A stretch of DNA of 64,000 nt, taken from contig NZ_LZSU01000042.1 in NCBI RefSeq assembly GCF_001665575.1, forward strand, positions 62,001 to 126,000. The letters are read 5' to 3'. Each line of letters starts with the position of its first letter. Position 1 is the first letter of the stretch. Under the pieces are notes generated by a model, which made no database searches, was not told the DNA's origin, and was given only the letters and a program-made list of their open reading frames with translations. This document shows positions 1-9,357 of this stretch, one piece after another. Source of the stretch: Mycobacterium sp. 852013-51886_SCH5428379 (GTDB taxonomy: Bacteria > Actinomycetota > Actinomycetes > Mycobacteriales > Mycobacteriaceae). A program made the translations under genes and the position numbers.

Positions 1-53
1 AGTCGATGCGGCGCGGGTTTCATCGACCGGCCGGCACGGGTACTGGCAAACCC

Positions 54-1439
54 ATGGAGCGGTTGAGTGGCCTTGACGCGGGACTTCTGTACAGCGAATC
101 TCCCGCGGTGCCGCTGCATGTCTGCTCGATCACCGAGATGGACACCTCGACCGTGCCGGGCGGCTACACCTTCGAGCGCTTCCGCGACGGCCTCGCTGCG
201 CGGATGGTCGCCCTGCCCGAGCTCCGCGCCAAGCTCGCCGACAGCCAGCTCAACCTCGACCATCCGGTGTGGGTGGAGGACGAGGACCTCGACGTCACCC
301 GGCACGTGCACCGCATCGCGCTCCCCGCTCCCGGCGGTCGCCAGGAGCTGACCGATATCTGCGCGCACATCGCCTCCAACCCCCTCGATCGCAGCAAGCC
401 GCTGTGGGAGATGTGGGTGATCGAGGGCCTCGACGGCGCCGCCGCGGAGGACGGCGGCCGGCTCGCCCTGATGCTCAAGGTGCACCACGCCGCCGTCGAC
501 GGCGTGTCCGCAGCCAACGTCCTCAACCAGCTCTGTGATACCGAGCCCGACGCACCGCTGCCCGAGCCCGTCGAAGGACCCGGCGGCGGCTCACCGCTCG
601 CGATCGCCGCCGACGGCCTGTTCCGATTCGCCATGCGCCCCTTGCAGCTCACCCGCGTCATCCCGGTGACGACAGCGATGGTCGTCGAGACCGTCAAGCG
701 CGCGGCCAGCGGCACCGCCATGGCCGCTCCGTTCTCCGCGCCCACCACCCGCTTCAACGCCGAACTCACCTCCGAACGCACCATCGCCCTGGTCCAGCTG
801 GACCTCAACGACGTCAAGAAGGTGAAGAACCGCTTCGACGTCAAGGTCAACGACGTGGTCATGGCGCTGTGCGCGGGTGCGCTGCGCGACTTCCTCTCCG
901 ATCGCGACGAGCTGCCCGACCGGCCGCTGATCGCCGTCGTCCCGTCGTCGGTGCACGGGCAGACCGACCGCGCCGGCCGTAACCAGCTGTCCGGCATGTT
1001 CTGCAACCTGCACACCGACATCGGCGATCCGGTGGAGCGGCTCAAGGCGATCGCGTCGTCGAACGTCAACGCCAAAGAGCACAGCGGCTCCCTGGGCCCG
1101 ACTCTGCTGGTCGACCTCGCGCAGAGCATCTCGCGCGGCATGTTCTCCGGGCTGATCGGTCTGCTGTCGCGTACCCCGCTGCCTCAGACCGCGATCCACA
1201 ACGTGGTCATCTCCAACGTCCCCGGCCCACCGACCACGCTGTACACCGGCGGCGCCGAGGTCAAAGGTCTCTATCCGCTCGGCCCGATCTTCCACGGATC
1301 CGGCCTGAACATCACCGTGATGTCCCAGGGCGATCGGCTCAACGTCGGCATCATCTCGTGCCCCAAGCTGGTCGACGACCTCGCCGACCTCGCCGACCGC
1401 TTCGAAGACGAGCTCGACGAACTGCTCAATCGCTCCTGA
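54..1439 (+). CDS. WS/DGAT-family acyltransferase
   Basis: This is a wax ester synthase/acyl-CoA:diacylglycerol acyltransferase, which esterifies acyl-CoA to a long-chain alcohol or diacylglycerol for storage lipid. The active-site motif HHAAVDG (HHxxxDG consensus) lies at residues 144-150, and the C-terminal half contains the family's SNVPGPP stretch. The 461-residue length is normal for the mycobacterial family. I chose the ATG at 54 because the protein then begins MERLSGLDAG, the usual family start; the frame is open further upstream to position 6. Its end overlaps the convergent LysR gene by 14 bp. The lipid substrate cannot be told from the sequence. Confidence 0.93.
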   Translation: MERLSGLDAGLLYSESPAVPLHVCSITEMDTSTVPGGYTFERFRDGLAARMVALPELRAKLADSQLNLDHPVWVEDEDLDVTRHVHRIALPAPGGRQELTDICAHIASNPLDRSKPLWEMWVIEGLDGAAAEDGGRLALMLKVHHAAVDGVSAANVLNQLCDTEPDAPLPEPVEGPGGGSPLAIAADGLFRFAMRPLQLTRVIPVTTAMVVETVKRAASGTAMAAPFSAPTTRFNAELTSERTIALVQLDLNDVKKVKNRFDVKVNDVVMALCAGALRDFLSDRDELPDRPLIAVVPSSVHGQTDRAGRNQLSGMFCNLHTDIGDPVERLKAIASSNVNAKEHSGSLGPTLLVDLAQSISRGMFSGLIGLLSRTPLPQTAIHNVVISNVPGPPTTLYTGGAEVKGLYPLGPIFHGSGLNITVMSQGDRLNVGIISCPKLVDDLADLADRFEDELDELLNRS

Positions 1440-2365
1440 GCGGCGGCCCCAACTCGGCGGCGATCTGCTCGACCAGCCGCTCCACCTCGGCCAGCTGCTT
1501 CACCCGTTCCGGCACCCACGCCAGCGCGATCTCGATCAGCGGCCAGGTGCTCTCGTCGATGGGTATCAGCGTGAACTCCGGCGGCGAGAACATCCGCCCG
1601 ATGAACGACTCGGGCGCATAAGTCACCACTGCCACCAGATGCCGGTTGAACACCTGCGTGACCATCTCCAGCTCGCCGCCCCGCTGGTTGGTGGTCCGCA
1701 CGATCTGCGTGACGCCGCGCGCGTTGAGCTGCCGGGTCAGACCCGCCAGCACCATCGGGTTCGGTCGTGCGAAATCGATGGCCACCTCGCGGCCGCGTAA
1801 CTCCTCGATCGACACCAGGTCTCGCTGCGCCAGCGGGTCGTCGGCCCGCACCGCGATCGCCCCCCCGGTAGCGGGCGATCACCCGGCGGTGCAGCCGCTT
1901 GTCCGAGGCCGGCAGATGGATCAGGCCCAGGTCGATCTTGCCCGCCACCAACTTCGCCGTGACCTCCGCCGCCGAGCCCGGCACCGTGTAGTCGACCGGA
2001 ATGGGCAGCCGTGCCACGGTGTCCTCGAGCCGGGCCAGGAGATCCGACGGCGCGTACGCGGTCGCACCGAGGCGAATCGCGCTGACCTCCTTGGTGATTC
2101 GGCTCGCGGTCGTCTTGAACTCCTCGACCTGCCGCAGAATGTCGCGCGCGGGCCCGATCAGTTCGCTGCCCAGTTCGGTCAACCGCACCTCGTGGTAGCC
2201 CCGCTCGAACAGCGGCCCGCCCAGCTCTTTCTCCAGCAGCTTGATCTGCTTGCTCAGCGGCGGCGGGGTGATCATCAACCGGTCCGCGGCGCGTTTGAAG
2301 TGCAGTTCGTCGGCGACCGCGACGAAGTACTTCAGCCGGGTGAAGTCGATCTCCATTACCCGCAT
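1426..2365 (-). pseudogene. LysR-family regulator, frameshifted in a G tract
   Basis: The 5' part encodes a LysR-type winged helix-turn-helix (residues about 1-65; LKYFVAVADELHFKRAADRL) and the start of the substrate-binding domain. The frame then breaks after IARYRG. The rest of the effector domain continues in another frame, from about 1851 (RADDPLAQRDL) to a stop at 1426. The break sits at seven consecutive G residues on the coding strand (C at 1860-1866). Removing one G gives RYRGAIAVRADD and one continuous protein of about 310 residues. ATG at 2365 or 2356 is the start. This could be a true pseudogene, a slippery tract, or a sequencing error. The gene runs convergently into the acyltransferase. 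Confidence 0.8.
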
Positions 2366-2392
2366 CGTAGAAGAGCCACCGCAGCGGTCCCC

Positions 2393-4708
2393 TCAGGATG
2401 GCGGCGTCACCGTCTCCAACACGCCGCGCTCCATCAAGTCGGCCACCTCGGCGGCGCCCAGCCCGAGCAACTCTGCGGCCACCTCGGCGGTCTGCTCACC
2501 GAGCAGCGGCGCCTGACCCAGTGGGGGATCCGGCACGTGGTCGGAGTGGAACACCACGTTCTCGAGCGTGAACGGCGTGGCCGCGTACGGGTGCAGTTCG
2601 TCGCGGAAGTCCCGGCGGGCCACGAAGTACTCCCACTGCGGCACCTCGGCCGGATGCAGCACCGCCCCGGCGGGCACCCCGGCGGCCTGCAGCGTCGTCA
2701 TCGCCTCGGCGGCGGTGCGCGTCGACAGCCACTCGCGCACCGCGTCGTCGACCCGGTTGCGAGCCCGGGCGCGGTCGGCGCGGGTCACGAGTTTGGCGGC
2801 CAGGTCCGGTCGCTGCAGCACCTCGCACAGGGCACGCCAGTCCGCGTCGTCGCGCACCGTCACCGCCACCCACTGATCGTCGCCGGCCGCGGGCAGCACC
2901 GCCCACGGGGCGTCGTGCTCGGGCTCGGGTCGCGCCAGCGCCGTGGCGGCGATCTGCGGCGCCAGGTGGCTCAGCATGACCTCGGACTGCGCGACGGCTG
3001 CGGCGCCGCCCGCGTTCGTGCGCTCGCGGCGCAGCAGTAGCGCCAGGGCGGCCAGCGTGCCGATGCGGGCCGACACGTGGTCGGGGTAGACGGTGATGGT
3101 GTCGCAGAAGCTGCCCGGCTCCTCTGGATACACCCACTGGTTGGTGAATCCGGCCTTGGCCCGCACCAGCGGCCCGTAGCCCAGGCTCCTGGCCCACGGC
3201 CCGGTCGGTCCGAACGCGGAGCTCTCGACCACCACGATGCCGGGGTTGATCGCCCGCAGTGACTCGAAGTCCATGCCGAGCGCCTGTGCCACACCGGGTT
3301 TGAAGTTGGACAGCACCACGTCGGCCTGTTCGGCCAGCCGGTAGGCCAGCGTGCGGCCCTCATCGGAGCGCAGGTCGATGCCGATGGAGCGCTTGTTGCG
3401 GTGACCGGCCGCGTAGGCCTGCGTCATCTTCGTCAGGCTGGTCCGCATCCCGTCGGGATACGCCGAGTTCTCGATCTTGACGACGTCGGCGGCGCCCAGG
3501 TCGGCGAACAGCCGTCCGGTGTCGGCGCCGACCACGATGACGCCGAGGTCGAGCACCCGGATGCCTTCCAGCGGCAGACCCTCGTCGCGGCGGGGGCGGG
3601 CGGCCAGGACCGGTGCTCCCGCGGGCCGGGCCTGTCGCGACGCCGGGGTGTCGAGTGCGCTGGCGCGGTGCCCGTCGACCTCGATGACGCCGACCGGCAC
3701 CGGCGCCGTCAACCCGTCGGTCAACTCGACATCACGGAAAAACCCACGCGCCGTGCACTGTTCGGAGTCGATCGCCTCCTCGAGCGTGAGCACCGCGGCG
3801 GTGGGCACGCCGTGGCGTTGCCCTTCCCGTTCGAGTTCTGCCCGAGTCTTGTCCGCGGTGAACCGTTCGATCGCGGGCAGCAGGTCGGGGCTGCGGAACC
3901 GTTCACCCATCCGGTCGAACTTGGGGTCGGCGAACTCCTCGGGCCGGCCCATCCACTCGAACATGCCGCGCCACTGCCGCTTGGCCAGGATGCAGATCCG
4001 GATGTAGCCGTCCTTGCACCGCAGGATCGGGTAGCGCTGCCGTTCGGAGTTCCAGTCGCGGCGCTGCTCGGTGATCGGCACACCCGCGGCGGCCGACCCG
4101 AGGGTGCCGAACGGCGGATCCAGCGCCTGCATCGCTCCTTCGAGCACCGAGAAGTCGATGAGATCGCCTTCGCCGGTGCGTAGCCGGTCGAGGAACACGC
4201 TCAGCGTCGCGACCGCGGCCTGCGCGGCGGCGGCGTGATACGGCAACTCACCCGGCGGCACCAGCGGCACGCGGCCGGGGATGCCGGAGCGGGCCAGCTC
4301 GCTGCTCAGCGCGAGCAGCACCGGCGTGGTGGCCTGCCACTCGCGAAACTCGTTGTCCCGTCCGAAATCACTGACCGACAGGATCACCAGTCCGGGATGC
4401 TCCGTCCGCAGACCGCGGACGTCGAGCGTCGCCTCGGCCGCCGATCCGGGGCGGGTGGATTCGATGAGGATGTCCGCGCCGGCCACCAGCTCGGCCCACC
4501 GGGTGGCGTCGTCGACGGTCTCCGCTGTGATGCCGTGCCGGTTGATCATCGTGTCGAGCGTGGCGGCGTCATCGACGGTGACGCCGCGCAACTCGACGGC
4601 AGCGACGTCGGCGCCCAGGTCGGTCAGCAACCGGCCGACCGCCGTCATCGGACCGGAGGACAGGTCGAGGATGCGTACCCCGGACAGGGGCGGGTCGTAG
4701 TCGGACAT
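2393..4708 (-). CDS. Two-domain CaiB/BaiF (class III) CoA transferase
   Basis: This 771-residue protein is two tandem family III CoA-transferase domains (about 1-365 and 378-771). The family moves CoA between acyl groups through an aspartyl-CoA thioester. Each half has its own Rossmann-like start (GVRILDLSSG; GIRVLDLGV). In the second half the catalytic aspartate is probably Asp543 in YPDHVSARIG. Alignment by eye of the first half (PYHAAAAQAA) puts a tyrosine there, so only the second half looks active. The ATG overlaps the stop of the upstream acyl-CoA dehydrogenase by one base, so the two are probably translationally coupled. The likely role is activation of an unknown acid for oxidation by the neighbouring dehydrogenases. 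Confidence 0.9.
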   Translation of the reverse strand: MSDYDPPLSGVRILDLSSGPMTAVGRLLTDLGADVAAVELRGVTVDDAATLDTMINRHGITAETVDDATRWAELVAGADILIESTRPGSAAEATLDVRGLRTEHPGLVILSVSDFGRDNEFREWQATTPVLLALSSELARSGIPGRVPLVPPGELPYHAAAAQAAVATLSVFLDRLRTGEGDLIDFSVLEGAMQALDPPFGTLGSAAAGVPITEQRRDWNSERQRYPILRCKDGYIRICILAKRQWRGMFEWMGRPEEFADPKFDRMGERFRSPDLLPAIERFTADKTRAELEREGQRHGVPTAAVLTLEEAIDSEQCTARGFFRDVELTDGLTAPVPVGVIEVDGHRASALDTPASRQARPAGAPVLAARPRRDEGLPLEGIRVLDLGVIVVGADTGRLFADLGAADVVKIENSAYPDGMRTSLTKMTQAYAAGHRNKRSIGIDLRSDEGRTLAYRLAEQADVVLSNFKPGVAQALGMDFESLRAINPGIVVVESSAFGPTGPWARSLGYGPLVRAKAGFTNQWVYPEEPGSFCDTITVYPDHVSARIGTLAALALLLRRERTNAGGAAAVAQSEVMLSHLAPQIAATALARPEPEHDAPWAVLPAAGDDQWVAVTVRDDADWRALCEVLQRPDLAAKLVTRADRARARNRVDDAVREWLSTRTAAEAMTTLQAAGVPAGAVLHPAEVPQWEYFVARRDFRDELHPYAATPFTLENVVFHSDHVPDPPLGQAPLLGEQTAEVAAELLGLGAAEVADLMERGVLETVTPPS

Positions 4709-5904
4709 CAGCTCTTTCGGGCCTGCCGGAACGGGATCTCGCGGTCGACGTCGTTCTCGCGGGGCAGTCCGAGCACCCGCTCGCCGATGATGTTGCGCTG
4801 GATCTGGTCGGTGCCGCCGCCGATCGAGGTGAAGAACGCGTTGAACGTCAGGAAGTTGACGTCGTCGGCGACCGGGTTGTCGCTGCCGGCCAGCAGCGCC
4901 TCGGCGCCGATCAGCTCGGTCTTCAGCGCCGCCTCCGAGTGCAGGATGCGCGACATCGCCAGCTTGCCGATCGACATGATCGAGCTCGATGTGCCCAGGT
5001 CGGCCGACGCCTTGGCGCGGGCGTTGTTGAGCCGGTTGAGTTCTCGCCGCGACAACACGGTCGCCAGTTCGTGGCGCACCGACGCGTCGTCGAGGCGGCC
5101 GTGCTCGCGGGCCAGCTCGACCAGGCTGTCGGCTTTGCTGCGGTTACGCGACGAGCGACCGCTGTCACCCATGATCGACCGTTCGTAGGCCAGCGCGGTC
5201 TGCAGCACCTTCCAGCCGTTGCCGAGACCGCCGACGAGATATTCGTCGGGCACCGAGGCGTCGCTGATGAACACCTCGTTGAAATGCGATTCGCCGGTGA
5301 TCTGCACCAGCGGCCGGATCTCGATGCCGGGCTGGCGCATCGGGATGATGAAGAAGCTCAGGCCCTTGTGCTTGGGCACGTCCCAATCGGTGCGGGCGAT
5401 CAGCAGTGCGTATTCGGCGTGCTGGGCTCCCGAGGTCCACACCTTCTGGCCGTTGACGATCCATCGGTCACCGTCTTTGACCGCGGTGGTCCGAACGGCG
5501 GCCAGATCCGAACCCGCGCCCGGTTCGCTGTAGAGCAGGCAGGTGCGGGACTGCTCGGTGAGGAAGCCGCGCAGCAGATCGCGTTTGATCGTCTCGGTGC
5601 CGAAGCGCAGCAGGGTGTTGGCGGGGATGCTGTACCGATCCTGATCGGCGCCAGGGGCTTTCACGGCGCGGAACTCGCGGAAGACCACGGCGGCGAGGTC
5701 GGCGGGGTAGCCGCGGCCGAACCATTCGGTGGGGTAGGTGGGGACGGCGTAGCCGGCGTCGAGCACCTTCTCCATCCAGGCGATGCGTTCGGGGGAGCTG
5801 ACCCACGGATCGGCGGACGGTTCCAGACCCGTCCAGTTCGCGGCGAGCCAGTCGCGGACCTCGGTGCGCAGTTCGTCAGCGCTGGGCAGAGTGGTATCGG
5901 CCAT
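4708..5904 (-). CDS. Acyl-CoA dehydrogenase (FadE), larger subunit candidate
   Basis: This 398-residue flavoprotein has the acyl-CoA dehydrogenase signature YSEPGAGSDLA, the FAD-binding segment WIVNGQKVWTSGA, and the C-terminal GGTDQIQRNIIGERVLGLPR block. It would introduce an alpha-beta double bond into an acyl-CoA. I chose ATG 5904 (MADTTLPSADELR); longer in-frame versions have no family-like sequence. It starts 1 bp after the stop of a second acyl-CoA dehydrogenase and overlaps the CoA transferase start. Neighbouring, unequal FadE pairs in mycobacteria often form alpha2beta2 enzymes on steroid or unusual acyl-CoAs. Applying that here is inference, and the substrate is unknown. Confidence 0.92.
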   Translation of the reverse strand: MADTTLPSADELRTEVRDWLAANWTGLEPSADPWVSSPERIAWMEKVLDAGYAVPTYPTEWFGRGYPADLAAVVFREFRAVKAPGADQDRYSIPANTLLRFGTETIKRDLLRGFLTEQSRTCLLYSEPGAGSDLAAVRTTAVKDGDRWIVNGQKVWTSGAQHAEYALLIARTDWDVPKHKGLSFFIIPMRQPGIEIRPLVQITGESHFNEVFISDASVPDEYLVGGLGNGWKVLQTALAYERSIMGDSGRSSRNRSKADSLVELAREHGRLDDASVRHELATVLSRRELNRLNNARAKASADLGTSSSIMSIGKLAMSRILHSEAALKTELIGAEALLAGSDNPVADDVNFLTFNAFFTSIGGGTDQIQRNIIGERVLGLPRENDVDREIPFRQARKS

Positions 5905-5905
5905 G

Positions 5906-7000
5906 TCAGGCACCCTTCGAGGTGAGGTAGCGCTCGCGGAACAGTCGTGGTGCGCCGAACAACTGGAGTCCGGTGCGGGCGCGGCGGGCGTACATGTGCG
6001 CGGGGTGCTCCCAGGTGAAACCGATACCGCCGTGCATCTGGATGGCCTGCATGGTGATGGTCTGATAGGCCTCGGCACAGGCGAAGCCGGCGAGAGCGAC
6101 GGCACCGGCGATGTTCTCGCCGTTCTCGGCGTGCTCCGCGGCGGCGTACTGGGCGGCCGACGTGGCCGACTCCAGCTCGATCAACAGGTCGGCGGCCATG
6201 TGCTTAAGCGCCTGGAAGCTGCCGATGGGCCGGCCGAACTGCACGCGGGTCTTGAGGTAGTCGACGGTCTTGTCGAACATCCGGCGCGAGCCGCCGACCT
6301 GCTCACCGGCCAGTGCGATCACCGCGAGGTCGAGTGCCTCCTGGACCGCGTCCCAGCCGCGGGTGCCGATGCGTGTCGCGGGGGTGTCCGCGAATGTGAA
6401 GGTCGACAGCCGGACGGTCGGATCGAAAACCGTTGCGGCGGTGCGGGTGAAGCCGTCGGCGTCGAGCGCGACCTCGTAGACGCCGATGCCGTCGTCAGTG
6501 CGGGCGACCACCAGCACCACGTCGGCGATCTGACCGAAGACGACGTAGTGGGCCTCGCCGGTGAGCCGGCCGTCGGCGTCGGCGCGCACGTCGACGCCGT
6601 CCTCGGTCCAGGTCCCGGTCTTACCGGTGAGCGCGACGGTGCCGATGGCGGTGCCGTCGGCCAGACCGGGCAGCAGTCGCCGCTTGTACTCCGCGGTGCC
6701 CGCGGCCTGAAGCAGCGCGACGGTCAGCACCGCGCTGGACACGAACGGGGACGGCAGCAGTGCGGCGCCGGTCTCCTCAGCGACCGCCTCGAGCTCGAGG
6801 GCGCCGAAGCCGACACCGCCGAACTCGTCGGCGACCAGCATCCCGGCGACGCCCTGCTCGGCGAGCTGCTGCCAGAGCCGCCGGTCGAAACCCTCGTCGG
6901 TCTCCATCACCCGGCGCACCTGCTCCTCGGTGCACGCGTCGTCGAGCAGTTCGCGCACCGCCGTCCTGAGCTGCGTGCGTTCTGCACTGCTGATCGTCAT
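5906..7000 (-). CDS. Acyl-CoA dehydrogenase (FadE), smaller partner subunit
   Basis: This 364-residue acyl-CoA dehydrogenase is the first gene of the operon. The N-terminal helical domain (about 1-110, MLVADEFGGVGFG) and the C-terminal segment QMHGGIGFTWEHPAHMYARRA are clear. The middle FAD/substrate part is shorter and more divergent than in the downstream FadE, as in the partner subunits of mycobacterial heteromeric enzymes. ATG 7000 gives MTISSAERTQLR; the frame stays open upstream into the intergenic dyad but without family sequence. The upstream region carries a perfect 11-bp inverted repeat that probably regulates the operon. Confidence 0.9.
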   Translation of the reverse strand: MTISSAERTQLRTAVRELLDDACTEEQVRRVMETDEGFDRRLWQQLAEQGVAGMLVADEFGGVGFGALELEAVAEETGAALLPSPFVSSAVLTVALLQAAGTAEYKRRLLPGLADGTAIGTVALTGKTGTWTEDGVDVRADADGRLTGEAHYVVFGQIADVVLVVARTDDGIGVYEVALDADGFTRTAATVFDPTVRLSTFTFADTPATRIGTRGWDAVQEALDLAVIALAGEQVGGSRRMFDKTVDYLKTRVQFGRPIGSFQALKHMAADLLIELESATSAAQYAAAEHAENGENIAGAVALAGFACAEAYQTITMQAIQMHGGIGFTWEHPAHMYARRARTGLQLFGAPRLFRERYLTSKGA

Positions 7001-7082
7001 GGCCCCATGGTTCGGGACGGTCGACGATCTGTACATCACGGATGTCGACATTGACGCGTTTCCGATCGGCACATCCTGCTGG

Positions 7083-7140
7083 TTGACTTTGCATCCAGAG
7101 CGCCCATGACTCGCATCTGGCGATCTGAGTGCAAAGTCAA
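7083..7140. promoter_or_regulatory. Long-spaced inverted repeat in a divergent promoter region
   Basis: TTGACTTTGCA at 7083-7093 is matched by its exact reverse complement at 7130-7140, with 36 bp between. Each arm contains TTGACT, a good -35 hexamer, pointing inward and so toward the gene on the far side. The pair could be two overlapping divergent promoters or an operator bound by one regulator. It lies between the FadE/CoA-transferase operon (start 7000) and the PPOX gene (start 7197). Confidence 0.5.
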
Positions 7141-7196
7141 TCGTTACCGGTGGCGCTCCCGGGAATGTGATCCACGTCGCAGGAGTTGCCACTGCC

Positions 7197-7616
7197 ATGG
7201 CGAAGATGAGCACCGAAGAACGCGAGCAGTTCCTGGCGGACCTCCATGTCGGCGTGATCGCGGTCGAACGCCCGGACCGGGCGCCGCTGGCCGTGCCGAT
7301 CTGGTACGGCTACGAACCCGGCGGCGACGTCGTCCTCTGGACGGACGAAGGCTCGCTGAAGCACCGCCTGATCCGCGACGCCGGGCGCTTCACCATCGCC
7401 GCCCAGGACGAGCAGCCGCCCTACAAATACGTCACCGCCGAAGGCGACGTCACCGGCATCGGCCCCGCCGTCGACGCCGACGCTCGCGCGATCGCCGTCC
7501 GCTATCTCGGCGCCGAGGCCGGCAACCAGTTCGCCGACGAGAACCTCGGACCCACGTCCATCGTCATCCGGATGCGACCGACACGCTGGACAAGTCTGGA
7601 TTATTCGAAGGACTAG
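7197..7616 (+). CDS. PPOX-class (pyridoxamine-phosphate oxidase-like) protein
   Basis: This 139-residue split-barrel flavin/F420-binding protein belongs to the pyridoxamine 5'-phosphate oxidase-like superfamily, which is abundant in mycobacteria. The pattern is LAVPIWYGYEPGGDVVLWT followed by KHRLIRDAGRFTI, a substrate/cofactor strand (PPYKYVTAEGDV), and a C-terminal TRWTSLDYSK. ATG 7197 is preceded by AGGAG at 7181-7185. It diverges from the FadE operon across the 7083-7140 dyad. F420-linked reductase activity is more likely than true PNP oxidase, but the substrate is unknown. Confidence 0.85.
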   Translation: MAKMSTEEREQFLADLHVGVIAVERPDRAPLAVPIWYGYEPGGDVVLWTDEGSLKHRLIRDAGRFTIAAQDEQPPYKYVTAEGDVTGIGPAVDADARAIAVRYLGAEAGNQFADENLGPTSIVIRMRPTRWTSLDYSKD

Positions 7617-7641
7617 CTCACACCTCGGCAATAATGCCGCG

Positions 7642-9357
7642 GTGGCATCGACCAGCAACCAGACGTCGTCTCTGGTACGGCGCGTACTCGACGACGCGCG
7701 CCGCCGGCCCGCGAACCTGCGCCCCACCGCGCTGCCGGTGCCGCTGCGGACGCTCGCGGTCCTGACCTGGCTCGGCGCCGCGGTCATGCTGGCGTTCGGT
7801 TTCATCCCCGGCGTCTTCGACGCCGAGGAGTACTCGCTGTTCGGCGGCGAACTCGCCTTCCGCTACACCGCGATCTGGCCGCTGCTCTGCGGGATCGCCG
7901 TGGGCTCCGGGATCGCCGCAGTGGGCTACCTCTACTCGACCACCAGCGAGAGTGCGCCGCAGCATCACTCGCTGCTGGCTTGGTGCGCCGGTATCGCCAC
8001 GCCGCTCATCCCCGTCCTCATCCTCGCGATCGACCGCACCTGGCAGACGATTCCGGCCGCTGCCGCATGGTTGGCCGCCGCCGCACTCGTCGTCACCGTC
8101 CTGCACATCCGGCGTCGACCGCCCCACCCGTGGCTCGGCGTCGTCCTCGTCTGCCTCGTCGCCGCGCCGTGGATCCCCAGCATCGTCGCCAACATCCGGT
8201 TCGGACGCGCACTGCACACCACCGAACCCGTCGACCCCTACGAACTGGTCGCCCACCTCATGGCCAACCTGGGCACGACGACCTACGTGCCCGGCATCGC
8301 GCTCGCCTTCATCGCCGCCATGGCCACCGGTGGTGTCGCGCTCGCCGCGCACTCACGAGCCGCTGTGGCACACAACGTCGCCCGGCGCGGCTGGGGAGTG
8401 GCGGCGATCGTGTGCGTGGTTGCCGTGGCGGTGATCGCGCTCGAGGTGTCCGGACTCTGGGGCGTGTCTTCCGGCTACCTCGAGGGGTACTGGTCCCTCG
8501 GCGAGATCGGCTCGTGGCCGCACGCCGTAATCACCGCAGCCGCCATCGTCGTGGTGACGCAGCGTTCGTTCCGGACGCCGCTGCGGCCACGCGGTGACGT
8601 CGCCACCACGCTGGCCGTCGGTGTCAGCGCGTTGGCCGTCCAGATCCTCGTCGCCGTCGTCGTGATCGCCAACCTCGTCTCCCAGGCGATCACCGGGTTC
8701 ACGCCCTCCACCATCACCCCGCCCGCCGGGCTCGAGTTGCTGATCATGTGGGTGGCGCTGCTGGCGGTGGTCCCCGTGGCGGTGCTGCCGCGCTTCCGCG
8801 GCTCGGTCGGGCGATCGGTCGCCGTCATCGCCCTGCTCTATCTGGTGCCGGTCTATGTCGGCGTCACCGCGCTGCAGCTCGATCTCGACGTCGCCTTCAA
8901 GTTCTGGGCGAAGGCCTCGCAAGTCGCCATCTGCCTGACGGTGATCGCCTGCATCGCAATGGTTCTCGGGATACTCGGTAAGCAGAAGGCCGTTCCCGCG
9001 GAGATGGCGACCCGGCTGGCGCTCATCCCGCTGCTCGTCATCAGCGGTACCTCGTGGCTGCCGTCGGTGCTCGCCACGCCGCTCACGCCGATCATCGCCG
9101 TGACGGCCGCCCTGTACGCCCTGCTGTGGACAATGCCCACCGCCGCGGACAATCCGAACACCCACAGCGGCGTCGTTCTCACCGTGTCGGCGCAACTGTT
9201 GCTCGTCGCCGCGGCGGCCGCCATCGTGAACGTCTATCCCGATGTGTCGGCGGACGATCCGACGCTGGCGCTGCTGTTCTTCGGCGTCCCGCTGAGCGCG
9301 CTGCTGTGTGCGAACGTGCGGGCTCAACGCCTGCCCGACGAGTCCAACCAGTTCTGA
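7642..9357 (+). CDS. Polytopic membrane protein of unknown function
   Basis: This 571-residue protein starts at GTG 7642 and has about fourteen hydrophobic segments spread over residues 34-560. The short N-terminal tail is charged (RRVLDDARRRPANLRP). I recognise no family signature, no transporter motif and no catalytic residues. It follows the PPOX gene by 25 bp and could be cotranscribed with it. Its last 34 bp overlap the end of the convergent surE. It is probably an actinobacterial integral membrane protein; the role is not predictable. Confidence 0.8.
   Translation: MASTSNQTSSLVRRVLDDARRRPANLRPTALPVPLRTLAVLTWLGAAVMLAFGFIPGVFDAEEYSLFGGELAFRYTAIWPLLCGIAVGSGIAAVGYLYSTTSESAPQHHSLLAWCAGIATPLIPVLILAIDRTWQTIPAAAAWLAAAALVVTVLHIRRRPPHPWLGVVLVCLVAAPWIPSIVANIRFGRALHTTEPVDPYELVAHLMANLGTTTYVPGIALAFIAAMATGGVALAAHSRAAVAHNVARRGWGVAAIVCVVAVAVIALEVSGLWGVSSGYLEGYWSLGEIGSWPHAVITAAAIVVVTQRSFRTPLRPRGDVATTLAVGVSALAVQILVAVVVIANLVSQAITGFTPSTITPPAGLELLIMWVALLAVVPVAVLPRFRGSVGRSVAVIALLYLVPVYVGVTALQLDLDVAFKFWAKASQVAICLTVIACIAMVLGILGKQKAVPAEMATRLALIPLLVISGTSWLPSVLATPLTPIIAVTAALYALLWTMPTAADNPNTHSGVVLTVSAQLLLVAAAAAIVNVYPDVSADDPTLALLFFGVPLSALLCANVRAQRLPDESNQF

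Noticed and set aside
5783..7054. Long plus-strand frame opposite the acyl-CoA dehydrogenases
   Set aside because: No family signature and shadow-type composition; both dehydrogenases on the other strand are certain.
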